Source of the DNA: Bacteroidales bacterium
GTDB lineage: Bacteria; Bacteroidota; Bacteroidia; Bacteroidales; Marinilabiliaceae
Assembly: GCA_017960905.1 (NCBI GenBank)
Contig: JAGCYH010000044.1
Span: forward strand, 1 to 44,242
Direction: 5' to 3'
Length of the DNA: 44,242 nt
The notes beneath the pieces were generated by a model. It made no database searches, was not told the DNA's origin, and saw nothing but the letters and a program-made list of their open reading frames with translations. Position numbers and translations under genes: made by a program. Shown one piece after another: positions 16,813 through 25,915 of this stretch (the first letter of the stretch is position 1; each line of letters starts with the position of its first letter).

Positions 16813-17862
16813 ATGAACGACAGTATTGAAGTAAATACGGTACCGGAAGCACAGATTGAAGTACAAACTGTTGTACCTCAGGAAGTTGAAGTGGTTGAAC
16901 AACCAGTGGTTGTTCAACCCGAACCACAGCCTGTGCCACAACCTGCGCCACAGCAAGTGCAACAGTCTGTGCAGCAACCTGTTATACGTCAGGATGTGTA
17001 TATTGCGCCAGTTCAACAGGCTAAGCCTGTTGAACAGACAAAACAAAACACCGAGAGCAAACCGAGCGATATATATACCGTTGATTTAGAGCGAATTGTA
17101 ACCGACATCAAAAACCCTGTCGTTGTTGCCTCGCAACCCGACACTGTTGCTGAGATGCAAATCGGCAAAGCCGATTTGACGGCTCAGCTGCGCTACGAAT
17201 CGCCGCTGGCGCAGGAGACCTCGTGGATTCTGCCTTTGGCGCTTACCTCAGTTTTCCTGATAGGCTTTATCAGAGTGCGCTCTTTCGCCTTCGTAGTCAA
17301 TCTGTTATCGTCGACTTTTTCCGACAACAACCTCAAAAACCTCTTCAACACCTTGCCTACGCAGAATTATTGGCCCTACCGCCTGATGAACATCGTTTAC
17401 TACCTTGTCGTTTCGCTTTTCGCCTACGAAGCCCTTGTGGCGTACGACATTACGAGCCTTTTCGGTTACACAAGTTTCATGCAGTATGGTGTGCTGCTTA
17501 TAGGCATTTCGGTTTTTCATTTAGCCAAATATCTGATAAACAAGATAATAGGATTTGCTTTCTCGTCCGACGAAAGCTACAACGATATCATCCAGTGCAA
17601 AACTATTGCGTGCAACTTGGTGTGTTTAAGCGTTTTGCCATTGTCGCTCATTTTCCCATTCATATCAAAATCGGGTTATAACATGCTGATTATCATTGCG
17701 TTAGTCTTCGTGTCGTATTTCTATTTGTGGCGCGTGGTGAAAACATTTAAAATAATTTTACGCAATAATGTTTCTGCTTTTTATACCATTTTGTACCTTT
17801 GCACCGTCGAAGTGCTACCTGTGGTCTGCTTGTACAAATACTTGCGGATGCTGATAGCCTGA
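16813..17862 (+). CDS. DUF4271 membrane protein with Pro/Gln/Val-rich N-terminal region
   Basis: The 349-residue protein has an N-terminal half of low complexity (about residues 17-85, rich in P, Q and V, for example VVVQPEPQPVPQPAP). The C-terminal DUF4271 domain has about six transmembrane helices (first WILPLALTSVFLIGFI, about 138-153). Function unknown; DUF4271 genes commonly precede hemD in Bacteroidetes, as here. The low-complexity part holds two of the strongest intragenic inverted repeats (16893-16919 with 12-bp arms, 17011-17035 with 10-bp arms), so repeat expansion and palindrome formation may have shaped it. Confidence 0.87.
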   Translation: MNDSIEVNTVPEAQIEVQTVVPQEVEVVEQPVVVQPEPQPVPQPAPQQVQQSVQQPVIRQDVYIAPVQQAKPVEQTKQNTESKPSDIYTVDLERIVTDIKNPVVVASQPDTVAEMQIGKADLTAQLRYESPLAQETSWILPLALTSVFLIGFIRVRSFAFVVNLLSSTFSDNNLKNLFNTLPTQNYWPYRLMNIVYYLVVSLFAYEALVAYDITSLFGYTSFMQYGVLLIGISVFHLAKYLINKIIGFAFSSDESYNDIIQCKTIACNLVCLSVLPLSLIFPFISKSGYNMLIIIALVFVSYFYLWRVVKTFKIILRNNVSAFYTILYLCTVEVLPVVCLYKYLRMLIA

Positions 17863-17912
17863 GATGTGATGAGAAATAAAGAATTGAGTTATAACATTTA
17901 ATAATTAAAGAG

Positions 17913-18668
17913 TTGAAAATCAGGAGGATCCTTGTTTCACAACCGAAACCTGCAGATGCGAAGTCGCCATATTTCGAATTGGCGGAGTCTAACAACGTTC
18001 ATATCGATTTTCGTCAGTTTATCCACGTCGAAGGATTAGATGTGAAGGAGTTTCGTAAGCAAAAAGTTGATATCCTTGCCCACACAGCAGTGGTATTCAC
18101 CAGCAAAACAGCTATCGACCATTTTTTCCGTTTGTGCGAAGAACTGCGCGTGTCGATACCCGAGACGATGAAATACTTTTGCGTTTCGGAGTCGATATCG
18201 GTTTACCTGCAAAAGTATATTATTTACCGCAAGCGTAAAATATTCAGCGGTCCGTCGGGCAAGTTCCCCGATATGATTGATGTGATGAAAAAACACAAGG
18301 ATGAGAAATTCCTTGTGGCGCTGAGCGACATACACAAGCAGGAGATACCCGATTTGCTCGACAAATACAAATTCACCTATACCAAAGCTGTTTTCTACAA
18401 GACAGTCAGCAGCGATTTGAGCGACATCAACATCAACGACTACGACATGCTCGTATTCTTCAGCCCGCAAGGTATTCTGTCGCTCAAGCACAATTTTCCC
18501 GACTTTGTGCAGGGTGAAGTTAAAATTGGCACTTTCGGCGGCTCTACAGCTCAGGCTGTACGCGAAGCCGGCTTGCGTCTCGACGTGCCCGCGCCTACGC
18601 CCGAAGCTCCGTCGATGACTATGGCGCTCGACCAGTTTATCAAGAAGTTCAATAAAGGACAAAAATAG
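17913..18668 (+). CDS. hemD: Uroporphyrinogen-III synthase
   Basis: This is a 251-residue HemD-type protein that closes hydroxymethylbilane to uroporphyrinogen III in heme/cobalamin synthesis. Visible features are the N-terminal strand IRRILVSQPKP, AVVFTSKTAIDHFF, and in the second lobe DMLVFFSPQGILSL and IGTFGGSTAQAVREAGL, a typical C-terminal signature. The family is poorly conserved, but position after DUF4271 supports the call. The start is TTG: it aligns with the usual MKIKKILVSQPKP opening and no ATG occurs nearby. A terminator follows. Confidence 0.9.
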   Translation: MKIRRILVSQPKPADAKSPYFELAESNNVHIDFRQFIHVEGLDVKEFRKQKVDILAHTAVVFTSKTAIDHFFRLCEELRVSIPETMKYFCVSESISVYLQKYIIYRKRKIFSGPSGKFPDMIDVMKKHKDEKFLVALSDIHKQEIPDLLDKYKFTYTKAVFYKTVSSDLSDININDYDMLVFFSPQGILSLKHNFPDFVQGEVKIGTFGGSTAQAVREAGLRLDVPAPTPEAPSMTMALDQFIKKFNKGQK

Positions 18669-18710
18669 TTTTTTATCTCGTAATCAGACTGAGAGTATAA
18701 TATATAACGG

Positions 18711-18750
18711 AAATGCGTATCGTGCCTTAGGCGCGATACGCATTTTGTTT
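18711..18750 (+). terminator. Terminator of the DUF6452-hemD transcript
   Basis: The perfect 12-bp stem (18711-18722 with 18734-18745) is followed by ttttgttt on the plus strand. Confidence 0.85.
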
Positions 18751-18770
18751 CTGTGTGTGCCAGTGTGGCT

Positions 18771-19295
18771 TTAACCTACGGCACCAATAAGTCCCAGACG
18801 GGCTGTGTCGCCAAGTGTCTCAATGGTCATGTCCATTGTGGTGTTATAGCTTTTGCCGTCTTTCATTGTTACGTTTACGGTGGCGTTCAACCCCTCGAGC
18901 GATACTTCGATAATCGTAATCGACTGAATCTGATCCAAATCAGGAGTGAACGGCTGCTCTTCGCCTTTCTCATCGACGTAGAAACCGAAAAGATACTCAC
19001 CGATGAACTGATTTGTACGGCCGCTTAGGAAGCTGTTGTACTGTTCCTCAACGTATTCGTAGTCGAAACAAGTAAGAGCGTTGTCGTAGTCGCCTTTGAG
19101 CACGTAGTCGATGAACTGCTGGGCGGTTTCCTTTATGAGGTCTTCGGTTACCTCAAGCGCATAGCCACCTTCTTCTTCTTCGTAATACTCCTCTTCAGCA
19201 CCGTCGTTGGCTTGGGCGCCTTCGGTCTGGTTGGCGTTGTTCTGTTTGCAGGCTACTAATGCGAGCGCTGCAAAAATGAAATATAACTTTTTCAT
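18771..19295 (-). CDS. Small lipoprotein with acidic linker, DUF4878-like
   Basis: The product has 174 residues counted from the ATG at 19295 (MKKLYFIFAALALVACK), which gives a clean signal peptide with lipobox LVAC. The frame is open for 19 more codons upstream, but those overlap the pckG terminator hairpin. After Cys comes a Gln/Asn- and Glu/Tyr-rich linker (EEEYYEEEEGGY). A compact domain follows, in which LIKETAQQFIDYVLKGDYDNAL and the later beta strands resemble the NTF2-like/DUF4878 lipoproteins. That resemblance is my inference. Function unknown. Confidence 0.75.
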   Translation of the reverse strand: MKKLYFIFAALALVACKQNNANQTEGAQANDGAEEEYYEEEEGGYALEVTEDLIKETAQQFIDYVLKGDYDNALTCFDYEYVEEQYNSFLSGRTNQFIGEYLFGFYVDEKGEEQPFTPDLDQIQSITIIEVSLEGLNATVNVTMKDGKSYNTTMDMTIETLGDTARLGLIGAVG

Positions 19296-19314
19296 ATTCA
19301 ATTGTTTATAAAAA

Positions 19315-19350
19315 GAATAAATTCGTTCCCGAAAGGGAACGAATTTATTC
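19315..19350 (-). terminator. Terminator of pckG
   Basis: A perfect 16-bp stem (19315-19330 with 19335-19350) around a 4-nt loop is followed on the minus strand by TTTTT. It begins 19 nt after the pckG stop. Confidence 0.9.
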
Positions 19351-19368
19351 AATATAATTGGAAATCAA

Positions 19369-21186
19369 TTACATACCAAGGCGAGCCTTGAAGTCGTCGA
19401 GTTCTTTGCGAAGTTCTTTAGGCAGGTGTTTGCCGAATTTCGCATAGTGCTCTTCGATGAGCGGAATTTCGTCTTTCCACTCTTCAGGATTAACGGCGAG
19501 AACTTTCTTCATAGTCTCTTCGTTAGTACCGTCGGTCAGGCCGCTGATGTTGATCTGGCCCGGAGCAGGAACTTTGCCGATAACGGTGTCAACCGTTTCG
19601 CCTTTACCGTTGCAACGGTCGAAGATGTATGCCAAAACGCGGCTGTTGTCGCCGTAGCCTGGCCACAGGAACTTGCCGTTGTCTTTGCGGAACCAGTTGA
19701 CGAAGAATATCTTCGGAAGTTTGTTCTTGTCTTTGGCAGCGTTGCCAACATTGATCCAGTGCTGGAAGTAGTCGCCCATGTTGTAGCCGCAGAACGGCAG
19801 CATTGCGAACGGGTCGCGGCGTACGCCGGCTTTAACACCGATGACAGCTGCGGTAACTTCCGAACCAACGATCGAACCCATGTAAACGCCGTGGTTCCAG
19901 TCGCGTGCCTCGTGAATGAGAGGTACAGTGCTCGGACGGCGACCGCCGAAGAGGATAGCCGAGATAGGCACACCTGCGGGGTTCTCCCACTCGGGGCTGA
20001 TTGCCGGGCATTGGCCGGCAGGAGCTGCGAAGCGTGAGTTCTTGTGAGCAATAGGGTTCTCGTCTTTGTCGCGTGTCGACGGGTCGGCAACAACGTTGTT
20101 CTTCCAGTCGATGGTGCCTTTCGGGCAGTCATAGCCGATGCCTTCCCACCAAATGTCGCCGTCGGGTGTGTAACCAACGTTGGTGAAGATGGTGTTAGCG
20201 CAGCAGCTCTCGAGAGCGTTTTTGTTCGATTTAGCCGAAGTGTACGGAGCCACACCGAAGAAACCTGCTTCGGGGTTGATAGCGTACAGGCGGCCATCGG
20301 CGCCGTATTTCATCCATGCGATGTCGTCGCCTACTGTCTCTACTTTCCAGCCCGGAATAGTAGGGATAAGCATTGCGAGGTTGGTCTTACCGCATGCCGA
20401 CGGGAATGCGGCAGCGATGTATTTCTTTTCGCCTTGCGGGTTGGTGATGCCCAGGATGAGCATGTGCTCTGCCAACCAGCCTTCTTCTTTCGCCATAACC
20501 GATGCGATACGAAGAGCGAAGCATTTTTTGCCAAGGAGTGCGTTGCCACCGTAACCCGAACCGTAGGTCCAGATTTCGTGTTCCTCAGGGAATTGAACGA
20601 TGTATTTCTCATCGATAGGAGCGCAAGGCCATTTAGCGTCGGTCAAGCCGTCGGGCAGAGGTTTGCCTACCGAGTGGATGCAAGGGATGAAGTCGCCTTT
20701 CTCTTCAATGAGTTTCAGAGCGGCGTCGCCCATGCGAGTCATGATTTTCATAGAACCAACGACGTAAGCCGAGTCGGTAATCTCTACACCGAGCTGGCTG
20801 ATAGCGCCGCCGAGCGGGCCCATCGAGAAAGGAATGACGTACATGGTACGGCCTTTCATACAGCCGTTGTACTTGCCAATCAGGATGTGCTTCATTTCTA
20901 CCGGATCCATCCAGTTGTTGGTTGGGCCAGCGTCTTCTTTCTTCTTCGAGCAGATGAAGGTACGGTTTTCTACACGTGCCACGTCGCTCGGGTCTGATTG
21001 GAAGTAGTAGCTGTTAGGACGTTTCTCGGGGTTGAGCTTGCGGGCCAGACCTTTGGCTACGCATTCGTCCATCAGGCGAGTGAATTCCTCGTCGGAGCCG
21101 TTGCAAAGATAGATGTTCTCGGGCTGGCAAATGTCGGCCCACATCTTAATCCATGCGTTGAGTTTTGCATTCTTTGTCTTAATCAT
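19369..21186 (-). CDS. pckG: Phosphoenolpyruvate carboxykinase (GTP)
   Basis: This enzyme interconverts oxaloacetate + GTP with PEP + CO2 + GDP. In fermenting Bacteroidetes it can run in the carboxylating direction, feeding succinate formation. The 605 residues match the GTP class, not the roughly 535-residue ATP class. The nucleotide loop FPSACGKTN has the hyper-reactive cysteine typical of GTP enzymes. Other markers are MGPLGGAISQLGVEITDS, IGDDIAWM-like VGDDIAWMKYG and FFVNWFRKDNGKFLWPGYGDN. Codon usage is restricted and I noticed no intragenic hairpins, as expected for a highly expressed gene. Single-gene unit with its own terminator. Confidence 0.96.
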   Translation of the reverse strand: MIKTKNAKLNAWIKMWADICQPENIYLCNGSDEEFTRLMDECVAKGLARKLNPEKRPNSYYFQSDPSDVARVENRTFICSKKKEDAGPTNNWMDPVEMKHILIGKYNGCMKGRTMYVIPFSMGPLGGAISQLGVEITDSAYVVGSMKIMTRMGDAALKLIEEKGDFIPCIHSVGKPLPDGLTDAKWPCAPIDEKYIVQFPEEHEIWTYGSGYGGNALLGKKCFALRIASVMAKEEGWLAEHMLILGITNPQGEKKYIAAAFPSACGKTNLAMLIPTIPGWKVETVGDDIAWMKYGADGRLYAINPEAGFFGVAPYTSAKSNKNALESCCANTIFTNVGYTPDGDIWWEGIGYDCPKGTIDWKNNVVADPSTRDKDENPIAHKNSRFAAPAGQCPAISPEWENPAGVPISAILFGGRRPSTVPLIHEARDWNHGVYMGSIVGSEVTAAVIGVKAGVRRDPFAMLPFCGYNMGDYFQHWINVGNAAKDKNKLPKIFFVNWFRKDNGKFLWPGYGDNSRVLAYIFDRCNGKGETVDTVIGKVPAPGQINISGLTDGTNEETMKKVLAVNPEEWKDEIPLIEEHYAKFGKHLPKELRKELDDFKARLGM

Positions 21187-21294
21187 AACTGTAAGTATAA
21201 ACTTTGTAAATATTTAAATTTCAATGTATTGCGTTCGCTCAGCAGAAAAATTGAAATCCGTTTCGGATTTCCGCTTTTTTGCGGTGCAAAATTA
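21187..21294 (-). promoter_or_regulatory. pckG leader: -7 box and hairpins
   Basis: TAATTTTG (21287-21294, minus strand) fits a -7 box about 100 nt upstream of the ATG. The leader can form an 8-bp hairpin (21253-21260 with 21264-21271) followed on the minus strand by a short T-run, and ccgc/gcgg around a T-run (21271-21284). This could act as an attenuator, but nothing else supports that. Confidence 0.35.
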
Positions 21295-21425
21295 CAAAAT
21301 ATTTACATAAGTAGTCATCTGTTTACGTGAATATTTTTTGAAAAAAATAGGGCAGTGTCAACCTTTAATCGCATAAATTATATGCGATTAAAGATACTAT
21401 GTCTGTAGGGAATATGCATCAGTAG

Positions 21426-24185
21426 CTACAACTCTTTCAGAATATCCAAAAACTCTTGTTTTGTGTAGGCACCTTCGCATTGGGTCTTATCAAAAACCAT
21501 AAAATAACGGTATTTTTCGCCTGCTTTGTTTGCCCAATATTTGCCCAATTCAATTTTACGGCGACTATCGCTGTTGTCGCGGTCATCGCCTTTGGTCTCA
21601 AGCAAAACGGTAATGCCCTTTTGGGTACGGATAATGAAATCGGGATAATGGTTGATGAAACCATTAAGACAAAAACCTTCTTTATCGCGTTCTGGATTGC
21701 GATGCCAAAACAGCACATTATCAAGATTGGCAACGGCTGTTATCACGTTTTGTTCAAGAGTGTTAATAGTGCCATCTTCCTCTAAGTATAAGCCTTTGGG
21801 AACACCTATCAGGTCTTTACTAAGAATTATTTTTTTTGGTAACCGATATGTATCTTCACATATTATCAAGCCTTTGTCCAACAGCGTTTTAAAGTTCTTG
21901 TACTGATATTCAGCCACGAGCGAATCAATCTTCTCTTTGAAGGCTTTTTCGACAACCGCGTCGTTGTTGAATAAGTCCATAAGTTCCTCATCGCTTTTGT
22001 CTTTCAGTACATCGGCAATGTAGTTTGATATATGTGGCTCGTTTACTTCGTCGAAATGCAGACGCTTTGCAATCTTGCCAGTTAACTGACGTCGTTTGCT
22101 ATTCGTGTTGTAACCTATAAACATTTCGCGGACAACGTGAATTTGTTCTTCGCTCAATTTATATTGTTTGGGAACATATTCACCGTCGTTTCGCTTTTCC
22201 AAATCAATTTTTACGGCCTCTTCATCGGATCGGGTGAAACTGATGTTTTTATCGGCTTTTTCCAATTCAAAACCATCTGTGAGAAGCGTTTTTGTAAGCG
22301 TGACCGTTCCGCCATCGGGTGTGAAAAGATTTCCTGTTTTTACTTTTAACTTGAACTCTGGTAAAACCATTTCCTCAGCAACGGTCTTAAAATCGTCTTT
22401 TACTGTGTACATTTTCACTTTATCTTTTATGTCAGAGGGAACATTTGTGTCATCGGCATCTTGATTGTTTTTATCGTAATCGTTATTAGCATCGTGCGCT
22501 TGTTTCAGAATCTCATCGGTTACTGATGACTTCTTCTCTTTTTTTGCATCTTCATTATTATCTGAATCAGACTCGTCTTTTGCATCATTGTTTTCTCCTT
22601 CTTTATCAATCGGTTCCCCTTCATTTTCCTCTTGATTTTCAGATTCCAATTTTTCTTTCAATTCTTCAGGATTGAAATCGTTGTCTCCCGCGCCATCTGA
22701 ATTATCATTTGCCGATTGGTCGGTTGTCGAAGATTCTTGTTCTTCATCATTACCAAATAACGCCGGTGTTTTCTTTTTTTGCTCTGGTTCAGTGTTCTGT
22801 TCTTCGGCAAAATCCACCATACGGGCATCTTTTGCCGAAAATCCTGCATTATTCAATCCCTTGATGACCGACTCCACCGTTTCGCGGAAATTGTTTGACG
22901 AAGTGAAAACGTAAGCCAGATTCAAAAACTCATCGCTGTGCTTTGTAGTGAACGGCAAACGCAGTACTCGCCCGACAATTTGTTCCACATCGACGCGCGA
23001 AGTTTTGTTGGCGAGTGATGCCAAAATATAAGCAAACGGGCAGTCCCAACCTTCCTTTAAAGCATTGACTGTGATTATGTAACGCACTTCACAATCTTCT
23101 GCCATAAGGTCAAGACCTTTCAGTTCGTCGCGTTCGGCAGTTTTAATCTTTATCCATTCTTCTTTAATTCCGGCATTTATCAAGTTTTGCTTCACCTTGT
23201 CGAACGTTTCGTTGTCGGCATCACTACGGGGCTGAGCCTGAACCAGAACTATCGGTCGGATATATCGGCCACCCTTGTTTCGTATTTCCTTGGCACGTTT
23301 TTCAAGCGTGTTGCGAAGTGAAATGGCGTTGTAAAGAACATCGGTGGTACTGTCGCGATTGTAAAGTACAACTGGCAGTTTCACCATATTGGCATCCTTA
23401 AGTTTCTTGGCATCGACAAAACTGATTATGTTGCTCTTTTGACGCGGCGTGGCTGTCAGGTCGAGAATGAATGACGGGTTTATCTGCTCAAACAATTCAA
23501 TACGTAGTTTTGCTTCAAAGTTGTGGCTCTCGTCTATTATCACCACTGGATTAAGATGCGCAATAGCCTGAATAAGAGACGTTTCGTCAGCACCTTCAAT
23601 CTTATCGCTGTTGCCAAACGCTGTGGCGTAAGCCGAAAGCGACGAATTCTCACGGAAAACCCGACGGCCGTCTTTGTTGTTAGCGGCAAACGACTGCACG
23701 CTCAACACAAAAATAGTCAATTGTTCTCGTATCTGCCCTGGCTGTATGCCTGTACCCGACAAGGCAGTCTCCTTATCAACAACCACTACCCGATTGTTGA
23801 AATGGCTATTAATACGCATACGGTAAGGGTGCTGCGGATTGTTCAAATTGTGGTAGGTCTGCTTCAAAATACTATCGCTTGGCACAAACCACGCCACAAC
23901 CTTAGGCTGCTCTGCGGGCAAATGGTCGAAAATAACCTTAAGCGCATTGGCGGCGATAAAGGTTTTTCCGCCTGCCGTTGGCACTTTGAACATTACGCGT
24001 GGCACACCTTTAATAGTGTTATCATAACTGTGAATGAACTGGTTAGCCTCAATATTGCTAATATCGATTCCTTTTTTCAGCCAATAATTCTTGTAGGCTT
24101 TCCGTAAATCGTTGTCCTCAGCCAACTGCTCCATATAGGCGGCAAGGTCGTTGAGTGTATCTTGTTGATATTGTTTTAATTCCAT
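21426..24185 (-). CDS. res: Type III restriction enzyme, Res subunit
   Basis: This is a 919-residue helicase-nuclease, partner of Mod. The superfamily 2 motor has motif I PTAGGKTF (69-76), motif II DESH (218-221), TATPR (244-248), VNALKEGWDCP (373-383) and motif VI QIVGRVLRLP (402-411). The C-terminal nuclease has the PD-(D/E)XK core: Asp849 in HYPDF, then Glu863 and Lys865 in LLETKGD. Between motor and nuclease sits a linker of roughly 130 residues (about 460-588) made mostly of Glu, Asp, Asn, Lys and Ser, which is unusual. ATG at 24185 is chosen over a TTG at 24194. It begins 11 nt after mod, so the two are coupled. Confidence 0.93.
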   Translation of the reverse strand: MELKQYQQDTLNDLAAYMEQLAEDNDLRKAYKNYWLKKGIDISNIEANQFIHSYDNTIKGVPRVMFKVPTAGGKTFIAANALKVIFDHLPAEQPKVVAWFVPSDSILKQTYHNLNNPQHPYRMRINSHFNNRVVVVDKETALSGTGIQPGQIREQLTIFVLSVQSFAANNKDGRRVFRENSSLSAYATAFGNSDKIEGADETSLIQAIAHLNPVVIIDESHNFEAKLRIELFEQINPSFILDLTATPRQKSNIISFVDAKKLKDANMVKLPVVLYNRDSTTDVLYNAISLRNTLEKRAKEIRNKGGRYIRPIVLVQAQPRSDADNETFDKVKQNLINAGIKEEWIKIKTAERDELKGLDLMAEDCEVRYIITVNALKEGWDCPFAYILASLANKTSRVDVEQIVGRVLRLPFTTKHSDEFLNLAYVFTSSNNFRETVESVIKGLNNAGFSAKDARMVDFAEEQNTEPEQKKKTPALFGNDEEQESSTTDQSANDNSDGAGDNDFNPEELKEKLESENQEENEGEPIDKEGENNDAKDESDSDNNEDAKKEKKSSVTDEILKQAHDANNDYDKNNQDADDTNVPSDIKDKVKMYTVKDDFKTVAEEMVLPEFKLKVKTGNLFTPDGGTVTLTKTLLTDGFELEKADKNISFTRSDEEAVKIDLEKRNDGEYVPKQYKLSEEQIHVVREMFIGYNTNSKRRQLTGKIAKRLHFDEVNEPHISNYIADVLKDKSDEELMDLFNNDAVVEKAFKEKIDSLVAEYQYKNFKTLLDKGLIICEDTYRLPKKIILSKDLIGVPKGLYLEEDGTINTLEQNVITAVANLDNVLFWHRNPERDKEGFCLNGFINHYPDFIIRTQKGITVLLETKGDDRDNSDSRRKIELGKYWANKAGEKYRYFMVFDKTQCEGAYTKQEFLDILKEL

Positions 24186-24196
24186 ATTAGGCAAAT

Positions 24197-25915
24197 TTAA
24201 AATTTACGAATGTCGCGCGGTATCTTTTTGAAAATAATGTTGTTGGCTGCCAGCCACTCGCGGTCAATCACACATTGGTCGGCATAGACAACGTAGGTTT
24301 CAGCCTTTTCGCCAATTATGGCAAGCGTTTCGTGGCTGAGCGTAGTTATCTGGTCTGGCTCGTAATAGAAATAATACGCCGTGCCGTTGTGGTTGCCCAA
24401 CAAATACCGTAGGGCTGTCACAGTGTGGCAGCCGTTTTTCGGTTCATTTTGGCGGCTGCCATTGTATGACAGCCCTACATACGGCACCCGCGTTTCGGTG
24501 TACCAAACATATTCGCGCAGTTTTTCGGTGCCTACCGATTCATTCAAAAAACCATCTTCGTTAAAGATTGGTTCTCCCAATTCATAATATGAGAAACTGC
24601 CGCCAGTGCCTTCTACCGCATTTTTGCCCTCGCCATAGCCGTTTATTACCCGTCTAACTCTTTCTGCCGTAATATTTTCGGCATAATCTTCCATTTCCAC
24701 CAAAATGAATTTGCGATTGCCTCCGTCTTGTTTGTTGAGATTTAAAACGGCGTGGGCGGTTGTGCCACTGCCTGCGAAACTATCAAGAATGATGGATGAT
24801 TTGTCAAGTTTTAAACACTTTAGAAAAAACTCTATCAGTTCTACGGGTTTTGCATACTCAAAAACCTTTGCTTGAAAAATCTCTTTCATTCGCGCCGATG
24901 CATCTGCATTCAATATGTTTGTGATCAAGTTCTTAAACGGAACAGATTTTTCTATTTTATTTCCTTCATTATCTACGTTTAGATAAATTTTATACTTAAC
25001 AGACCATCCATTCTTGCTTTTAGAGTTCTTTTCTATGCTAATAAAGCCATTGTCAATCCCCCATTGTACTTTTTCTTTGCTCCATTTCCAAGTCCAGCCA
25101 TCATTTTCAAAAGATTTTCGACCATTAGGAAAAATAGAATCCCCTGTAGGCGACTTTATTTCATAGTTTAAAGTGTCACTATATCGAATACTACCTCTAT
25201 CTAACGAATCGAAATAGAATGGGCCACGCTCATTTTTGTACTCATCTTTATAGCGATATCGCCTTATATCAAATGCTTCAAAATTCTTCGTAAATATTTC
25301 ATTTACAACAGCAATAGAGCCACAATAACACAATATATATTCTGTTATAGTTGCAATTCCCTTAGGGTCAGCTGCTCCAGTTTTCTTTTGCCAAACAAAT
25401 TGCGCCACAAAATTCCCTGCCCCAAAAATCTCATCGCAAATTAATTTCAAATTAGCCTGTTCGTTATCATCAATTGAAATGAAAATCGCGCCGTCATCTG
25501 AAAGGAGTTTTTGGAGAAGGACAAGACGCGGATACATCATACAAAGCCATTTGTCGTGGCGGCTGAGGTCTTCAGATTCTTTGCCAACAACCTGACCAAG
25601 CCATTTGCGGATTTTGGGGCTGTTGACATTATCGTTGTAAACCCAATTTTCGTTGCCAGTGTTGTACGGCGGGTCGATGTAGATGCATTTGATGCGTCCT
25701 TCATATTCAGGCAGAAGGGCTTTGAGGGCTTCAAGATTGTCGCCGTGGATTATTTTTGAATTAGAAAATTGAAACGAGGAATTAGAAATTTGGTCGCCAC
25801 TGTCGTTCTCATTTCTAATTTCACCAAACGAATATTTGCGTTCCAACACACGGAACGGCACGTCGTTGTGATGGTTTATTATCTGTTCTTTACCTATCCA
25901 ATTTAATGTCGGCAT
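24197..25915 (-). CDS. mod: Type III DNA methyltransferase, Mod subunit
   Basis: This is a 572-residue beta-class adenine-N6 methyltransferase that also gives target recognition to the Res-Mod complex. Motif IV is DPPYNTGN (81-88) and motif I is FAGSGTTAH (380-388), in the permuted order of this class. The region between (about 190-340) should be the target recognition domain and looks divergent and A/T-rich. Residues about 478-503 (VGLSYNGSRQNEPKNGCHT and neighbours) are encoded by a long imperfect palindrome and look inserted between YVWYTETR and the family-like LLGNHNGTAYYFYYEP. No long homopolymer or simple repeat suggests phase variation. Confidence 0.94.
   Translation of the reverse strand: MPTLNWIGKEQIINHHNDVPFRVLERKYSFGEIRNENDSGDQISNSSFQFSNSKIIHGDNLEALKALLPEYEGRIKCIYIDPPYNTGNENWVYNDNVNSPKIRKWLGQVVGKESEDLSRHDKWLCMMYPRLVLLQKLLSDDGAIFISIDDNEQANLKLICDEIFGAGNFVAQFVWQKKTGAADPKGIATITEYILCYCGSIAVVNEIFTKNFEAFDIRRYRYKDEYKNERGPFYFDSLDRGSIRYSDTLNYEIKSPTGDSIFPNGRKSFENDGWTWKWSKEKVQWGIDNGFISIEKNSKSKNGWSVKYKIYLNVDNEGNKIEKSVPFKNLITNILNADASARMKEIFQAKVFEYAKPVELIEFFLKCLKLDKSSIILDSFAGSGTTAHAVLNLNKQDGGNRKFILVEMEDYAENITAERVRRVINGYGEGKNAVEGTGGSFSYYELGEPIFNEDGFLNESVGTEKLREYVWYTETRVPYVGLSYNGSRQNEPKNGCHTVTALRYLLGNHNGTAYYFYYEPDQITTLSHETLAIIGEKAETYVVYADQCVIDREWLAANNIIFKKIPRDIRKF
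24407..24484. repeat. Imperfect palindromic element inside mod
   Basis: Left arm tagggctgtca (24410-24420) pairs with tgacagcccta (24467-24477), and tggcagccg (24426-24434) pairs with cggctgcca (24453-24461). A 5x5 internal loop lies between the two stems, and an 18-nt terminal loop is at 24435-24452. The element is 78 nt long (26 codons), so it keeps the reading frame. It looks like an inserted palindromic mini-element rather than normal coding sequence. Confidence 0.75.

Noticed and set aside
24197..25915. Phase-variable type III methyltransferase
   Set aside because: No long homopolymer or tandem repeat tract is seen in mod, so repeat-slippage switching is not supported.
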